DNA from: Geosiphon pyriformis
Taxonomy: Eukaryota > Glomeromycota > Glomeromycetes > Archaeosporales > Geosiphonaceae
NCBI GenBank assembly: GCA_016748015.1
Contig: JAAOMT010000070.1
Location: 1 to 64,000 of the forward strand
Length of the DNA: 64,000 nt
Direction: 5' to 3'
The position numbers were made by a program, and so were the translations under genes. Each line of letters starts with the position of its first letter. The stretch's first letter is position 1. The notes under the pieces were generated by a model. That model had not been told where the DNA came from and did not search any database. It saw only the letters and a list, made by a program, of their open reading frames with translations. Shown here piece by piece: positions 23,501 to 36,920 of the stretch.

Positions 23501-26259
23501 GAAAAATAAAAAAAATAGCAGAATAAAAATCAATAAATTTTTTTTATAAAATGTAAGCTTTTTAAGAAATTTGAAATAAATAAAAAAAAATTATAATAAT
23601 TTAAATATAATTTTTTATTAAAATAAAAAATAAAAAATAAAAATTTTTTTAATTAATATTAGTAAAAAATTTTTAAATTGTTTAATCTGAATAAATAATT
23701 TTTATTTTTTCTTATAAAATAAATTAATTTAATAAAATTTGTATTTGTAATATTGTTTAATTAATAATATGCTTAATGTTTTTTGTTTTTATAATAATAT
23801 TTTAATAAATATTTTAAAATAATAAAAATTTTTATGTATTTTAAAATAGTTTTTACAAATCAATTTTTAAAAAATTACAAAATTTTAGTTTTAAATAAGA
23901 TAATTATTAATTTAAATAATAAAGCTATTTTAAATACTTGTTAAGTTAAAATATGTTTAACTATATCCAATTTTGTAATTATTATTAAATAAAATATTAA
24001 TATTATTTATAATAAAAAAATTTTAATTAAATAGTTTAAAGTTAAATAATATTTTAATGTTTTATATAATAAATATATTAATATATTAACAAATATAATA
24101 ATATTTTTTGAATTTTTGTTTTTAGTTAATATAAAAAAATTATTTTTTATAACAAATAATAAAATAAAATTTAATAATATATAAAGTTTTATTAAGTTTA
24201 TTAATAATACAATTTAAAATATTTATTAAAAAACTGGTTTTAATATTAAATTAATAAAATTTTTTAATATATAATATTAAATAATACTATATTACTTTAG
24301 TGTAATATTTTAATTTATACATGGTTTTTGAATTTATTAATAAGTTTATAACAAATTTACATATATATATAATAATAATTTTATATAAAAAATTGTTTAT
24401 AGCTATTAAAAAGCATTTTTATAATACAAACTACTTAAATATTTTATGTTTTAAATACAGTAAGATAAAATTTTCTAATTATAGTTTTATTTGTTATTTA
24501 AATTTAAATATTTATTAAAAACATATTTTAATTTAGCAATTAATAATTAATACTAGTATAAATTTATTTACAATATTATAATTTTTTAATAATATGTAAT
24601 TATAATATTAATTTATGTATAATATTGTATAAAATTTTATGTTTAAAGATTAATTTACAAAAGCAGTATTAATTTTTAATAATATAAAAAATAGAATATT
24701 AAAGTTAATTGATTTTGTTCAAATTTTATAAATAATTATAAAAAAAATATTTGGCTATTAAACTTTAAACTTAAAACTAAATTAAAAAATGACCTTTTAT
24801 TTATTAATATAGTTATATAATATAATTTTATTATACTAAATAGCATTTAAATCTTGTTTATTAAAAAAAATATATAATTTAATTAGTTAAGTAATTAGTT
24901 ATATATAAGTTATATCTAATTTAAAATACTTAATTATTGTATTAAATTAAATAATAATTAGATTATACTTATTAAATATTTAAAAATAATTTTTTTTAAA
25001 TATTATTATTAAAATTAAGTTATTAAATTATTATTATTATTTACTATTTTTAAAATTGTAAAATTTTCAATAAAATTATTGTAATTTTATATTATATTTT
25101 CTTAAATAAAATTATTTTTTTTGATATTAAGTTAAAGTTTATTAATTTATAATAATATATTATTGTATAATTTAAGTTTTTATTTATTAATTGATTTTTT
25201 GTTTATATAATTTTTTAAAATTAAGAAATTAAATTTTTAGATTAATAATTAAAACTTGTTTTATTTTTTGGTTTTTTAATAATTAATATTAAAATTTTGT
25301 TATTATTATTATTATTATTTAAAAAAAATATATTTAATAATAATTCTTAAATATTAATAATATTATAACTATTAAAGCTTAAATTATTTGGTTTTTAATT
25401 GTAAAAAAATTATTTTTGAATTTTTAAGCTTATTATAATTTTAAAATATTATTTTATTAACTTAATGGTTTTTTGTTTTATGTTAAAGCTATTATTTTTT
25501 TGGTAATATTTTTAATTAATGTAACCAAAACTAAAAATTTTAAATGCTTAAATTATTTTTGTTAATAATATTTTAATAATTTGGTTTTTTTGTTAATTAT
25601 AAAAAAAGTGATTAATTTAATAATTAGTATTTAAATGTTTTATTTTAAAAAAATAACTTGTTAATATTACTAATATAATTATTAATATGTTTTAAAATTT
25701 TATTAACTTTAAAAATAAATTAATTGTTTTTAAAAAATTAAAAATTAAAAATTGTTTTTTGTTTATTATTAAAACTTTTTAAACTGTTATAATAGTAATA
25801 AAAATATTAAAACTGGTTTTAAAATATTGTTTAAAAAAATTTTGATTAAAAAAAAGTGTTTTTAAATTAATTAAAAACTGTATTATATTTTAATTATTAA
25901 AGTTTAAACTTAAATTAAGATATAAAAAAAATTAATAATAAGTAATAACTTTGTTTTTCTTAATATTTGTGGTTAAATAATTGTTAAATTTAAAAATTCT
26001 GTTTACAAAAAAAGTTTTGTTCATAAAATTTTAGTTTTATAATAAGTTTATTTATTTTAAATAAATTTTATAAAGTATTTAAAAGTAATAATATGTTCTT
26101 TTTGTTTAATATATAATAAAATAAAAACTTTTTTCTCTTTTTTGTCTTAATTCCCAAAAAAAAGTTCAGAATTTTAAAAGAAGTTTTTTCTGTTTTTTTG
26201 TTTTATATTTCATTTTTTTTCAAATATTAAACTTTTTTATTGTCAAACTAATTGCCATT
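23501..26259. other. Extreme AT-rich relic with a LINE tail on the plus strand
   Basis: This is the most AT-rich part of the window. The only readable piece is at about 24060-24518 on the plus strand (below). In 24519-26100 I see long A/T runs, ATT triplet tracts (25300-25320) and no protein. 26100-26259 is probably the leader of LINE-3. Confidence 0.5.
24060..24518 (+). pseudogene. Fragment of a fourth LINE: ORF2 C-terminus
   Basis: The frame at 24321-24518 reads FINKFITNLHIYIIIILYKKL and NILCFKYSKIKFSNYSFIC, which lines up block by block with the LINE-3 C-terminus at 32950-33130 (TAGFRTYMIKTAHKRL, FCLLCENMKFLDYLFIC). The finger CxxC has decayed to CxxY. Upstream broken frames carry the preceding linker. 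This LINE copy is independent of LINE-2, which lies on the other strand. Confidence 0.55.
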
Positions 26260-28090
26260 ATGAGTAGTTCTAATATTAAAAAAAGTTGCTCAGAGTTTTA
26301 GCTTTAGGTTTTGTTAGTGAAAACTTGACTTAAAAGCAAAAGTTATTACTTAGTAATATTAAGCATTTTAAAGATAAAGTAAATTTAAGTTTTGAAAGTT
26401 TAAAGAAAGTTGTTAGCCAATTTGCTAAAATAAATATAAATAATAATGCTAATAGTAAGAGTGAAGTTTAGTTAGATTCTAAAATAAATATATCTAAAAC
26501 CAAAAGAGTCAATATTAGTGCTGTAATTGGTTTTTCAATCAGCTTTTTGGTCTATGATATGAATAATAAAAATAAGATCTTCTTCTTTTCTTATCTATTT
26601 ATCTCTTTGGACAAGAAGTGAATTGATCTAAAAATTATTAAAACTTAAGCAGAAGTTGCTGTTAAGAAATTGTTTGCTTTTAATATTAATTTTTCTGTGA
26701 TAAAATGCAAATTAGTAACAGCAAAAACTTAAGTTATTAGAAAGATTTTTTTATCAATTAATAGTTTTAGAAGGGTTACTACTTTTTCAAAATTTGAGAA
26801 AATTATTAAATCAACATTTACATTAGTGGAAAACATAGAAAAAACCACATTATTGGCCAGAAAAAAAGACATCAAAGTAAATGACAATCTTAAGAAACAA
26901 AAAATTAAGTCTAATTAAACTGTGATAATTAAAGAAATTTCTATAAACATACTAAAGAAAATGATTGTTGCCACAGTAGTTGAGTATGATCAAATAATGT
27001 CAATCTGATTGTAACTAATTAGACTGTAACAAAAAGCTGTAGTAAAGTTTGCCAAATTAGCTTAGACAGATTTTTTAGCAGCTAGATAATTATTTTTAAT
27101 TGGGAAAAATTCAGTGTGTATTGTTAAAGCTGTAAGAGATTGTGATATTTAAATGTCAAAAAATTGTTTTAGAGTGCTTTTATTTACTTTGCTGATAAGA
27201 ACAACAGTTTATAATTTGAACACTCTGTTAAAAGAGACTGGTAAAAAAACTTGTATTATTAATTATTTACTCAAAACTAACAATAGAGTTTGCTGTACTA
27301 TAATTGGCTTTAATTCAAAAAAGAAACTTGAATCTGTCTTTTATATAAAGCCAATTTTTGGTAATATAAAGTTCTCTTGGACTAGAATAAATTTGGTTTA
27401 TTGTGAAAAGTATAGGCATTTTAAACATTCTGTTTTAAAGTGTAATACACCAATTATATTTATTCCCAAGTCTTTAAAAACATTTAAAAAAACTATTTCA
27501 AATGAAAATTGACTTTTATTGATTAAGTTGTATATGAAAAAAAATGTTCTTATCTCCTGTTTTGCTGTTTTTGATGACAAATCATGGGCTTAGATTGTGT
27601 TATTGGCTTCTATTTATGATAATGCTCTCTTTGGTTTTAGTTTTGGCTTTTTTTTTGATATATCAAATACTATAAAGGTTTTTTTTTCTCTATAACATGT
27701 TTTATTTATTAAAACTTGCTTGGTTTTCTTGGAATGCTCTTTGAAATTATTGTCTGACCAGATTTCTAGTGTTCTGTGCAAGATAAATAATGTGGAACTG
27801 GTTTTTTTGGTATTTACCTTTTAGTTTTCTACTCCAACTTCCTCTTTGGTTTTAAATCTCAGTTTGGATTTAGATATAATTATAAATGTTTTGCAGATTT
27901 TGTCTTTACTTTTTTTGTTGATGATAATTAATATTTCAGATTTAAATCAGAACAGTTTCAAAATTTTGACAGCAAAAGTAAGTGGTCTAAAATCAAAACT
28001 GGTTGCACTTAAAAGTGTAATTAGATTAGTTTTATTTAAGTTAGATCAGATGTACATCAGTTTGAACTTTTTAGTAAGTATATTTTCTTA
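26260..28090 (+). pseudogene. LINE-3 ORF1 with zinc-knuckle remnant
   Basis: A possible start is ATG 26260 (MSSSNIKKSCSEF), though the frame breaks at once. Readable blocks in order: DLKIIKT (26610), FSKFEKIIKSTFT (26785), VIIKEISINILKKMIV (26920), then the clean frame 27153-27512 with LFTLLIRTTVYNLN, KTCIINYLLKTNNRV and VYCEKYRHFKHSVLKCNTP, a CCHC-like knuckle with the second Cys changed to Tyr. The C-terminal block 27846-28091 has ILTAKVSGLKSKLVALKS, the counterpart of the LINE-1 segment at 1600-1680. Many TAG/TAA stand where the family has Trp or Gln. Confidence 0.75.
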
Positions 28091-28099
28091 ATAACCAAT

Positions 28100-30799
28100 T
28101 TTATTTGAAAAATTGCTATATGTAATATTAGAGAAATAAACAATTTAACAAAGCAGAAAAACATTGTTAAGTAATATAGAAAATTGGACAATATGGTTTC
28201 TGTAATTACTAAAACAGAGTTAAAAAACAGTCTAAGTCTTGAATTAAAAACAAGTTTCTGAGTTTAAAAGTTTTTATTTTTGGTTTAAATTCTGGCTATC
28301 TGGGCTTTAAGATAGCTATAATAATAAACAATAAGTTTGTTTAGCATGTATATAAGATCTCTGAAGTCTTAAGTTGTTTTTTTTTAGTTTGTTTGCTGTT
28401 TAGCAACAAAGTTTTAGTGATAATTATAAGTCTTTATGCTGGTGCTTTAACTGGTGTAAGATTTAACCAGGCTTTTGAAATAAACTTTTACATTACTAGA
28501 GCAGTTAATTCAAGTTTTCATTTAATACTAAAAAGTAATTTCAATAAGAATAATATAAGGCAAAATATGAGTTTTAAAAAATGTTTTAAGTTGAGTTTGC
28601 ACAATTTTTTGTTAAGTTTTTTAGCAGCTAAGCTCTCAACATAGAGCAATTCAAAAAATGTAGAAATAACTATTAATTATATTTTTGTCAATAAATATCT
28701 TTTAATAACTGTGATTAGACAGAAAATTAAAGGAATTTCAGATTTCTTTAATACTAACTATTCAACTATTGTTGTTTTTTTTGGTTTAGGTAGACTTCTA
28801 GATAAGCATCTAAATGTTATCTGAAAACAAACTAATAAAGACTGATAAAAGTTTGAATTTAAGGATACAAATAGTTTGAAATGAACTCAATTTAAAGAAT
28901 ACTTAACAAAAAGAATGTTTTGTATGCAGAATAGGTTTCAAAATATGAATAATTTGGGTGATTTGAATGCAATATAAAATCTTTTGAAAAAGATAATGGT
29001 CAAGTCTGTGAACAAAATTTTCTTTAAAAAATAGTTTAAGGACTTTGATATTGTTAAAAACAAACAATTTTCTAAGTTCTACAGATTAGAAATTTTGGTT
29101 TTAAAGATTGTTAGGGCATTTTCTTCAAAAAACATTTTTGAGTTTGATTGTCTTGATCAGATTTGGTCAAAATTGAATGTTAGTAAATTCATCTTGTTGT
29201 CTTTTTTGATTAAAAATAAAATGAAAAGCAAAAAATTCTCTTCTATTTGTTAATAATTAAGAAAAAGTATTGAGCATCCAAATATCAGAAATCTAAAGCT
29301 TCAAAAACAACTGTAATCAAGAATACCATTGATAAGAGAATAGAGAATTTTTGTATTGATAAGAATCAAATAATTGGGAGTGTTTTAGAAAAACCTTTCT
29401 ATAAGGTAGTATTAGATTATTTAATAGTAGATAATAAGTTGATTTTGGAATCTGAGTTGATAAAAAACAAAGTAAATGTAATAATAAAAAACTGGACAAA
29501 AAAAAGATTGGTGTCTAAAATAGTGCTAATTTTTTGGTCTCATTAGTATAAGTCTTTAAATTATATCAAAGATAATACATTTTTTGGAATTATAAAACAT
29601 ATTAGCATAAAAGAATTAGTTTGGGTTATAAAAAGATTGTTAAATAGCAAAGCCATTGGCTTGTCTGATATTTTAAATAAACTGTAAAAACACTGTGGTT
29701 TTGAAGTCATGATTTGTTTTTTGGTTTTGCTAAATGCTTGTCTGGTTGCTAAAACAATTCTCACTTTATGGAAGAGAACATAAGTTTCTATGATTCCAAA
29801 GCCATATAATTAGAATGGTGTGTTAATTAATACAAGGTTTATAACATTAATAGAAACAGCTTAGAAGATTTTGTCAAAAATTTTCTTAGATCAGATCTCT
29901 TTTGTATATAGCAATTTTGGTGTTTTTTGTGAAGATAACTTTTCAATATTGAAAATATTTCAATTTGGTTTTTTGTGTTTATGGTTAGCTTGATAGTTGA
30001 AGATATATTGGAAAAGAATAGGGAGTTGTAGTTAATTTTGCAGAATATATAAAAAGCTTATGACTCAGTTGGCTAATATTATTTGAAAAACAGCTTAAGG
30101 CATATTAAGATGTGTAAATAGTTTATTAATTTTTTTGTCATCATATATTAGGACAAAATAAACAGAGTTATAACTAATTTTGGCTTTTTAAAAAGCTAGT
30201 ATGTACATAATAAGTTGAATTAAAGTGAAGTTTTCTCCTTTTTTTTTGAAAAATATTTTATGATTTCTTTTTTTGTAAAGTAAAAAGACATAAACATTTA
30301 TGTGATTACCAAAATTGATATGAAGTTTGTGGCCAAGACTGGCAAAATAAAAAATACAGAAAAATAAACATTGTTTTTTGCAGCAAACACTTTTGTTGAT
30401 AATACTATTTGGGTAGAAAATAGTTAGGCTTTGACTCAGTACATTTTGAATATTGTCAGCAAATTTTTTAGACTCAATAATATTTCAATTAATAATAATA
30501 AGATAATGGCCATTTTTATTAACAGAAAAATAAAAGATATATTATTAAGTATTTGTGAATGTCCTATTTTTATTGTTAAAAAGAATAAGTCACACCAATA
30601 CTTGGGAATTTTTCTCTTTACTAAGAGTTTTTCTAGTCTTAGTTTGGTCAAAGCTTATTTGGATATCAGATTTTTTATTAATGTGGTTTTAAGAAAAGCT
30701 ATTTCAGATAATTAATTTTGTTATTTAGTTTCTGCTATCTTACAGTCTATAGTTAATTACTATATGCAGTTTAGTTATGTTTTGATTAGTATTTGCTGT
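28100..30799 (+). pseudogene. LINE-3 ORF2, endonuclease and first part of the reverse transcriptase
   Basis: Endonuclease fragments start near 28100. A better-preserved block at 28393-28644 reads VIIISLYAGALTGVRFNQAFEIN. The RT palm near 30385 reads NTFVDNTIWVENS, where the family has FVDD, so the second catalytic Asp is Asn. The frame 30431-30715 follows (QYILNIVSKFFRLNNISINN, then SHQYLGIFLFTKSFSS), the RT region after the active site. It is broken at 30800 by a solo LTR. Stops are frequent throughout. Confidence 0.75.
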
Positions 30800-31633
30800 T
30801 GTTATAAATAATTATTTGAGATGTTAGAACAAATAACAAACCTGTAACTTAGTGCTTAATAGCTGGAAATGTTGGTAATTTCTGAAAGTTTTGAAGTTTA
30901 AAGATTTTAATTAAGTCATTTGTATAATAAACAAAAATTCAATTGATAGTTTCTTTTGTAAATTTCTTTTTTTAGCATTATGGCCAGTTTATTCTGGCAG
31001 TTGTGCCCTTCTGGTAAGCTATTCTTAAATTTCTACTTTTTTTTTTAGGTTTTTTATCAGGCTATCTTTGACATTAATTACTTAGTGCTTAAATTTTTTA
31101 ATCGATTAGTAAACAACAAAGAAACAAAATAAAAAAAAATAAAAAAAAAGAAAAAAAAGAAAAAAAGAAAATAAAAATTAATATTTCATTAATAATTGGG
31201 ATTAAAAACTATTAATCTAATATAGTTAAGTATTAGATTCTATTAATATTCTATGTTAATAGAGTAAAATAAATTAATATTTCTTTAATCAAATAATAAT
31301 AATATGAATTAGATAATAATAAATAATTTTATTGATATAGAAATAATGCTATTTTAAGTTATAGAAAACTATCTTTTAAAAAAAGAAGTATTGTTGTTCT
31401 AAACTTTATTGAATTTTCTTGGAATTACTTTTTTTGCTTTTAATACTCTTGCTATATATACATAATTTATGTTATACAAAATTTTTTGAAATCTTTCAAT
31501 TCCTTAAAAAAAATTCTGAAATTCTGAAATCTTGCAATTTTTTGAGAAAAATCCTGAAATTTTTTTTTTACTATGCTTATTTCTAATTGGCTATTTTATT
31601 TATTATTATAATTCCTATTTTCTATAAGTAATA
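30800..31633 (-). repeat. Solo LTR of family B inside LINE-3 ORF2
   Basis: It starts TGTTATAAATAATTATTTGA and ends ATAAGTAATA. The flanks are a perfect 4-bp duplication, CTGT at 30796-30799 and 31634-31637. LINE-3 coding resumes right after with CKWDILIKKSL, as expected for an RT interrupted at that point. Confidence 0.9.
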
Positions 31634-31637
31634 CTGT

Positions 31638-33230
31638 AAGTGGGATATTTTAATTAAAAAAAGCTTAAGACAAAAGACTAAATTGCTTAGAAACTTTCCT
31701 AATAAAACTTTGTATCATTTACTATTATACAATTTGAAATTCTTTGAACAATTATAGGCTAAAGATAAAATGGTTTCAGTTGTTTTTTTTGTAAATTTAA
31801 AGAGTGTTTTAGGCCAATTGTTTGATTATTGTTTCTTAAACTTACAAGTTTTGGGCTGGGCTCTAGTTAATCTTTTACAGTATTTTGTTAAGTTGAGAAT
31901 TAATCTTGTAAACAATTTTTTTGCTAAAGTAATAAGTGTGTTTCTAGATAATAAGCTTTCTTTAACAAACAATTTACTTTAGACTTTTCATAGTCTTAAC
32001 AGGTTTTTAACATTTAATATTTTGGAAAAAACAGTGTACTATAAAACAGTGGCTTTTCTAAAGCATTTTGGTGTTGCTTTTGGGAACAAATTCATGGACA
32101 AGCATAAGAAGCTGATGACCAAAAAACATTTTGTCATTGGAAAAAATTAGATTTTAGGAGTTCTGTTTCAGCTTGGTTTGTTGTAGTATTTTGTTTTATG
32201 AGTAGATTAAAGTCTGTTGCTAGAAGTAAAATGGTCTTTAATCTGGTATTTTTTAGTGTTTTGGATTTGGATGACTTTGAATTTGTAAAGGATTTTTTGT
32301 ATAAGTTTAAGCAAATGTGTTTAAGATATATATTAATAATTCACTAAAAAATTTGGGCTTAGTGAAAGTAGTAGAAAAGATGGCTATGTATTTTTCAAAT
32401 GTAAATAAAAACATTAATATTGGTATTTTTGATATAGTTTCTTCTATAATGGCTGAATTGCAAACTGTTGCTTTGGTTTTAAAATATGTGCTATTATTCA
32501 ATATTGTAATTTTGTATCTTAATAGTTAGATGACTATTGATGCTTATATGCTAAAATTTGGCTTAGTAAAGCCAAACTTTTACAATTGGTGCTAGATAGA
32601 AAAACATTATGTTGCTAATTTAATAGTAAATAAAAATCTAAAAATAATCTGGTCAAAGATTAAAAGACACTTGGGTATTTTTGGTAATAAGTATATTAAT
32701 AAGTTGGTTGAGACTGTTACTTGCTTCTTTTAGTTACTTTTTGTTGAAATAATAGAGAGATATTTAATTGTTAATGGCTTGGTTATTTTTGGTAATACTT
32801 ATTACTTTACTCAAAACATTTATAAAGCAATTGCTAGTACATATTAGAAAGCAGGTCTTGGAACTAATATTGTTGTTAGTTTTTTTGTTTGTAAAATTGA
32901 TTGAATTTAGATGACTCTAGTTTGGTATCTTAATTCTTATATGTTTACAGATATTATTAGTAAAACTACAGCTGGTTTCAGAACTTACATGATAAAGACT
33001 GCTCATAAGAGACTTCTAATTACAGTCTACAAAAGACTATATAGCAAGTTATATTCAGATGTTTTTTGTTTACTTTGTGAAAACATGAAGTTTTTGGATT
33101 ATTTATTTATATGTTTTAGTAATGCAAATTAATGAAAAGAGTTAATTATAGGTCATATTAAGTTTTGGTCATCTATAGCTAATAATATGACTTCTAAGTC
33201 ATTTTTTGTGATATGATTCTTTCTTTTTTG
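31638..33230 (+). pseudogene. LINE-3 ORF2, end of RT, RNase H and C-terminal finger
   Basis: The frame 31770-31982 reads FANLKSVL-like residues, LQVLGWALVNLLQYFVKLRIN and FLDNKLSLTNNLL, the thumb/linker of this LINE family. RNase H lies at 32317-32529 (IYINNSLKNLG, then SSIMAELQTVALVL, then VILYLNS). Two of its catalytic Asp positions (TDG and YSDS in the family) are Asn. At 32911-33132 the C-terminal block ends in FCLLCENMKFLDYLFIC, a CxxC...C finger. The LTR of the outer B element starts 80 bp later. Confidence 0.75.
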
Positions 33231-33640
33231 CTTTTTTAATATTGAAATATACATGATACTTAACAAAAGTTTTATTATGAAAGATTGAATCAAAAATGCT
33301 ATATAAAATATAATGTTACTTATAAAATATAGAAATTATATTAACATATAAATTAGCCAATCAAAAGTAGATATAGTAAATAGAGAATTCCAGAATTTCT
33401 CTCAAAGAAATTGCAGGATTTCAGAATTTCAGAATTCTTGTATAAAGAATTGCAGAATTCCAGGATTCCAGAAATTCCAGAATTCTTGATGCAAAAAATT
33501 AAGAAATTGAGAAATCTCAATTATATATATATAGTAATAGCATTAAAAGCAGAAAAAACAGACATCTGAGTTCTACTTCTTAGTTAGCATTTATACACTT
33601 TATTAATAAATATACTTATTAATTTTATTAATTCAATTGT

Positions 33641-33670
33641 CTATTATTAACACTTTATGTTAATAGTAAA
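33641..33670 (+). promoter_or_regulatory. Hairpin 1 in LTR B (RNA leader)
   Basis: Two arms around the 5-nt loop CTTTA form about 11 bp, with one G-T pair. The same hairpin is perfect over 12 bp in the inner element (TTACTATCAACA arm, 40852-40880). It lies about 110-150 bp after the TATA box, so it should be in the transcript leader. Confidence 0.5.
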
Positions 33671-33691
33671 TCATACTTAACTACACTAGAA

Positions 33692-33716
33692 CAATAGCTT
33701 TTGATCATGGCTATTG
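33692..33716 (+). promoter_or_regulatory. Hairpin 2 in LTR B with a palindromic loop
   Basis: A CAATAGC/GCTATTG stem of 7 bp closes an 11-nt loop holding the self-complementary TGATCA. It is conserved at 40805-40829, 60968-60992 and 63701-63725. The layout resembles a kissing-loop dimerisation site; that role is inference. Confidence 0.5.
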
Positions 33717-34139
33717 ACAGGATACTAACTTGCCTTGGCTTAATTTCTTTATTTTTTTTTATTTTTTTATTTTGTAATTTTTGTTTATTGTTTACTAAAT
33801 TAAGTAAGAATTAAGTGCTGAATTATTGATGTTAAAGAACTGGTAAAAAATCTGAGAACAAGAGTAAAAACTCATGAAATTAAGGATAACTTATTAGGAA
33901 ATTACCAGCCACCATGTTAAAAAAAAAATTTGATAAAATTGTGATTCTGAAAGACTATGAATAAAACAACTATTGAATCTTTGTCCATTATACAAAAAAC
34001 TTAAATCCAAAATCTTCAGATTAACAAAACTTTCAGATCATAAAAAACTTCAGAGATTATTATTATTATATCAACTATTAAGCACCAAATTACAGATTTG
34101 TTATTTGCTTTGAGACTTCAAATAATTACTTGTAATATT

Positions 34140-34156
34140 TGGTGCTTCCTATAAGG
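34140..34156 (+). promoter_or_regulatory. Primer-binding site of outer element B
   Basis: TGGTGCTTCCTATAAGG lies one base after the LTR end. It matches the inner copy (TGGTGCTCCCTATAAGG) with one transition. It starts with TGG, as needed to pair with the CCA end of a tRNA. I could not identify the tRNA. Confidence 0.7.
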
Positions 34157-34199
34157 TATAATCCTACAAAAAACCAGCACTAACTACAATTATTCAAAA

Positions 34200-36420
34200 G
34201 TAGCAGAATTGGAAAAAATAAGAACAAACTATTTAGGATTTACCAAATTTTTATTTTAATATTACTGTCAATACTTGGGATTAACCAGTAACCACTTATC
34301 AGCAGAATCAGTCTTTAATTTCTATGTCAACAAAAAAATTTTCTATTTTCTAAAAACAACAGTAAATATCAAATTAGCAAGAAGAAATTTTTACGACAAA
34401 TTAATTCAAAACACCAGCTTATCAGTAACTCATAATTTCGCATCAATTATCACTAAAATTAACCAAAAAATTAAAAATTATATTTAACAAAGATATCCAA
34501 TTATCTATGTAAACAAGAATAAGGAAAAACTACAAACATTAGCAATAACACCTCAAAGAATACAACCACCTACTTGGAAGAAAACAAGAGTTAAATCACC
34601 AACTAATCTATTATATTACTACACATTTAGAAATGCCATCAACATTTTATCAACTGGTGCATTCACATCAAATACAAAAACAGCATTAGCCTGACTTTTA
34701 TTTCAAAGTAAACAAAAGAAAGCAAAGTTATTAAAAACCTATAATGATTATTTTGAAGGATTTAATTTACAATTACCAATGCCATTAGAATTTTGATCAC
34801 CGCCTCCTTAATCAGATTTCAAAACTGCCAGTTTTTGGAAAATTATGAAATCAGAAAAAAAAGATAAAAATTAGGAATTTAATTATCAAAACCCAATCTT
34901 AGAAAACACAGAAATACAAACTCCGAATATTCAAGCTCAATAAAATCAGAACAATCTTAATTCTAACATTATTAATTAGCAAAACTTACCTTCAGTAATT
35001 ATGATTGGTCAACCACCAATTAAACCAATTGCCAAATTATCTCAACAGTCACAATCATAACCACAACCACAACAACAACTTCAATAGCTCCAACAACTAA
35101 TTGTACCAATAACATATGTCCCAATTACCAAAATTAAAAAATTTACTGACAAGGAAGATAATGCACAAGTGTGACTAAACAATATAAAAAAAATCATTGC
35201 AGCCAATGGATAGAACAATGCCAAAGCAATACAAACCATTTCTTATTTTTTTCAGGACATTGCTGATTTATAGTATCAAAACTTAACAAACAAATCCCAA
35301 AATTTCAACATATTCAAACTTGAGTTTCTTAAATATTTTAGTAATAACAACAGTATCAACTATCTGGCAAATACTCTTACTACAATTAAACAAGAAGATA
35401 CTAAAGCAGTTACCACTTACTTAGGACACTTTCATCAAAATTTGCGCCAAATCCAAACAATTGATGCCAACTATTTTACAGAGCCACAAATCTTAAACCA
35501 GTTTATTTGTGGCTTATGCAGTAGTATCCTTCAACATGTATGCTCATTATATTCAGCCAACTTTCAAGCAGCAGTTACTTATACCAGAAATTTTGAATTA
35601 GTAAAACTCGAAACCAATCATGCCCAAGCTGTAAATTTAGTAATAAACAGATTATTTGACTTAGACTCAAAATTAAAACAGTTCAGTAACTCAATTAATC
35701 AGAAAATTGAGGGATATTTAATTAATAATCAAGCAATTTATTAACCTTCACAATAACACAATAATCAAAAAACTCAAATTGTTTTCAAAATCAGTCACAT
35801 TTATCATCATTCACAGATTAATTATGGCAGCAAATGTATATCTATTACTACTGTAGTAAACAAAAACACTTAAAAATAGACTGCTGATTGAGATTAAATA
35901 ATCAATAATTAGAAGACTAATATCAAAACTCTGATCACCAATTTCAAACTCCAAGTTATCAGCCAAACTCAAAATCTTATTAACCTCATTACTTACCAAT
36001 AATGTAACAACTAATATACACACCTCCAATTTATCAACCATTACCATCAGTAATCTATCAATCACTATTGTCTCAAGTAATCTATCAATCCCAACTAATT
36101 CAAACACCACTTCAAATCTCAGCTCAAAAAACAACAGAAAATCCAAGATCAAGAGTCATCCAAAACTGGAAATCAGTGATAACCATATACCAACTAATCT
36201 CCAGTTCTTCCAATCAATAATTAGGATCACACCAGTGGAGTTTAGAAATTGTGAATGCTCAAAACCTGAATTCTCAACACTATTTGAGTTTTTGGTAACC
36301 CCAGAAAATGCCTCATGTAATAATCTAAAATTCAACTAAAAACAGCTACTTACCAGCAACATTCTACCAGCAGTCATCATTAAAAACAAATCTATAGCAG
36401 CCATATTCTCTTTTGAATTA
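34200..36420 (+). pseudogene. Outer B gag, degraded
   Basis: It starts at the codon equal to the inner element's GTG, here GTA (34200). Blocks: SVFNFYVNKKIFYFL (34308), NTSLSVTHNFASIITKINQKI (34408-34470), a Gln/Pro-rich middle, then the clean frame 35442-35744 with the capsid-like RQIQTIDANYFTEPQILNQF and NHAQAVNLVINRLFDLDSKL. This matches the inner element's gag at 58890-59130. The zinc knuckle is not readable. Stops stand at former Gln and Trp codons. Confidence 0.7.
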
Positions 36421-36479
36421 GAAGAACCAGTTTTAACTCTTTTGTTTAGTGGAGCCATTCTCAACACCAAATTTTTTAC

Positions 36480-36920
36480 AGCAATGTACACCAATACCAA
36501 AGTTAATAGTTATCCCAATAAATTAATATTAAACAGTAGTTTAGCAGGCAGCATTATTACATGACAATTCATAAACCAATTAGGTTGCTAAGTTGATCAT
36601 GCTGCCAGCACCAGAATTATCACTGTTAATGGAACTACCAAAACTCTAATTGGCAAAATTGATAACTTTTCATTTGAAGTCAATAGCATTACTATATTCA
36701 TTAAAGTATTAGTGATAGAAACTACTCAATACTAAGCTCTTGTTGGTAATAACTGGCTAACAAAGACCAATGCTGTATTTGATTGGACCACCCAAGAATT
36801 GCAATTCAGCCAAAATGGCCAGCACACACAAGTACCAGCAACTTGTGATCACTTTAAACTTACAACCATGCCAGCACCACTAATTAACATTGAAGAAAAA
36901 ATAAACAAACTTATCTAAGA
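36480..36920 (+). pseudogene. Outer B protease, degraded
   Basis: The active-site segment near 36530 reads LILNSSLAGSIIT where inner B has LILDSGSAGSIIT, so Asp and Gly of the DSG triad are both lost by G-to-A changes. Downstream blocks FVKVLVIETTQYQALVGNNW-like residues and WTTQELQFSQNGQHTQVPATC match inner B. It is a retropepsin-type aspartic protease, inactive here. Confidence 0.7.

Larger units (their letters stand above)
33314..34138 (+). repeat. 5' LTR of outer element B
   Basis: It begins TGTTACTTATAAAATATAG and ends TTGTAATA. It contains, in order, a GAATTC-rich minisatellite (33381-33515), a TATATATATATAG box (33522-33534), two hairpins (33641-33670, 33692-33716), a T-rich tract with TTTTTTTTATT, and the U5 end. 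The left flank is ATAA; the right-hand duplicate is outside the window. Confidence 0.9.

Noticed and set aside
25300-25320. An ATT microsatellite as a possible replication or matrix attachment site
   Set aside because: It sits in a sequence that is A/T almost throughout, so the tract is not specific.
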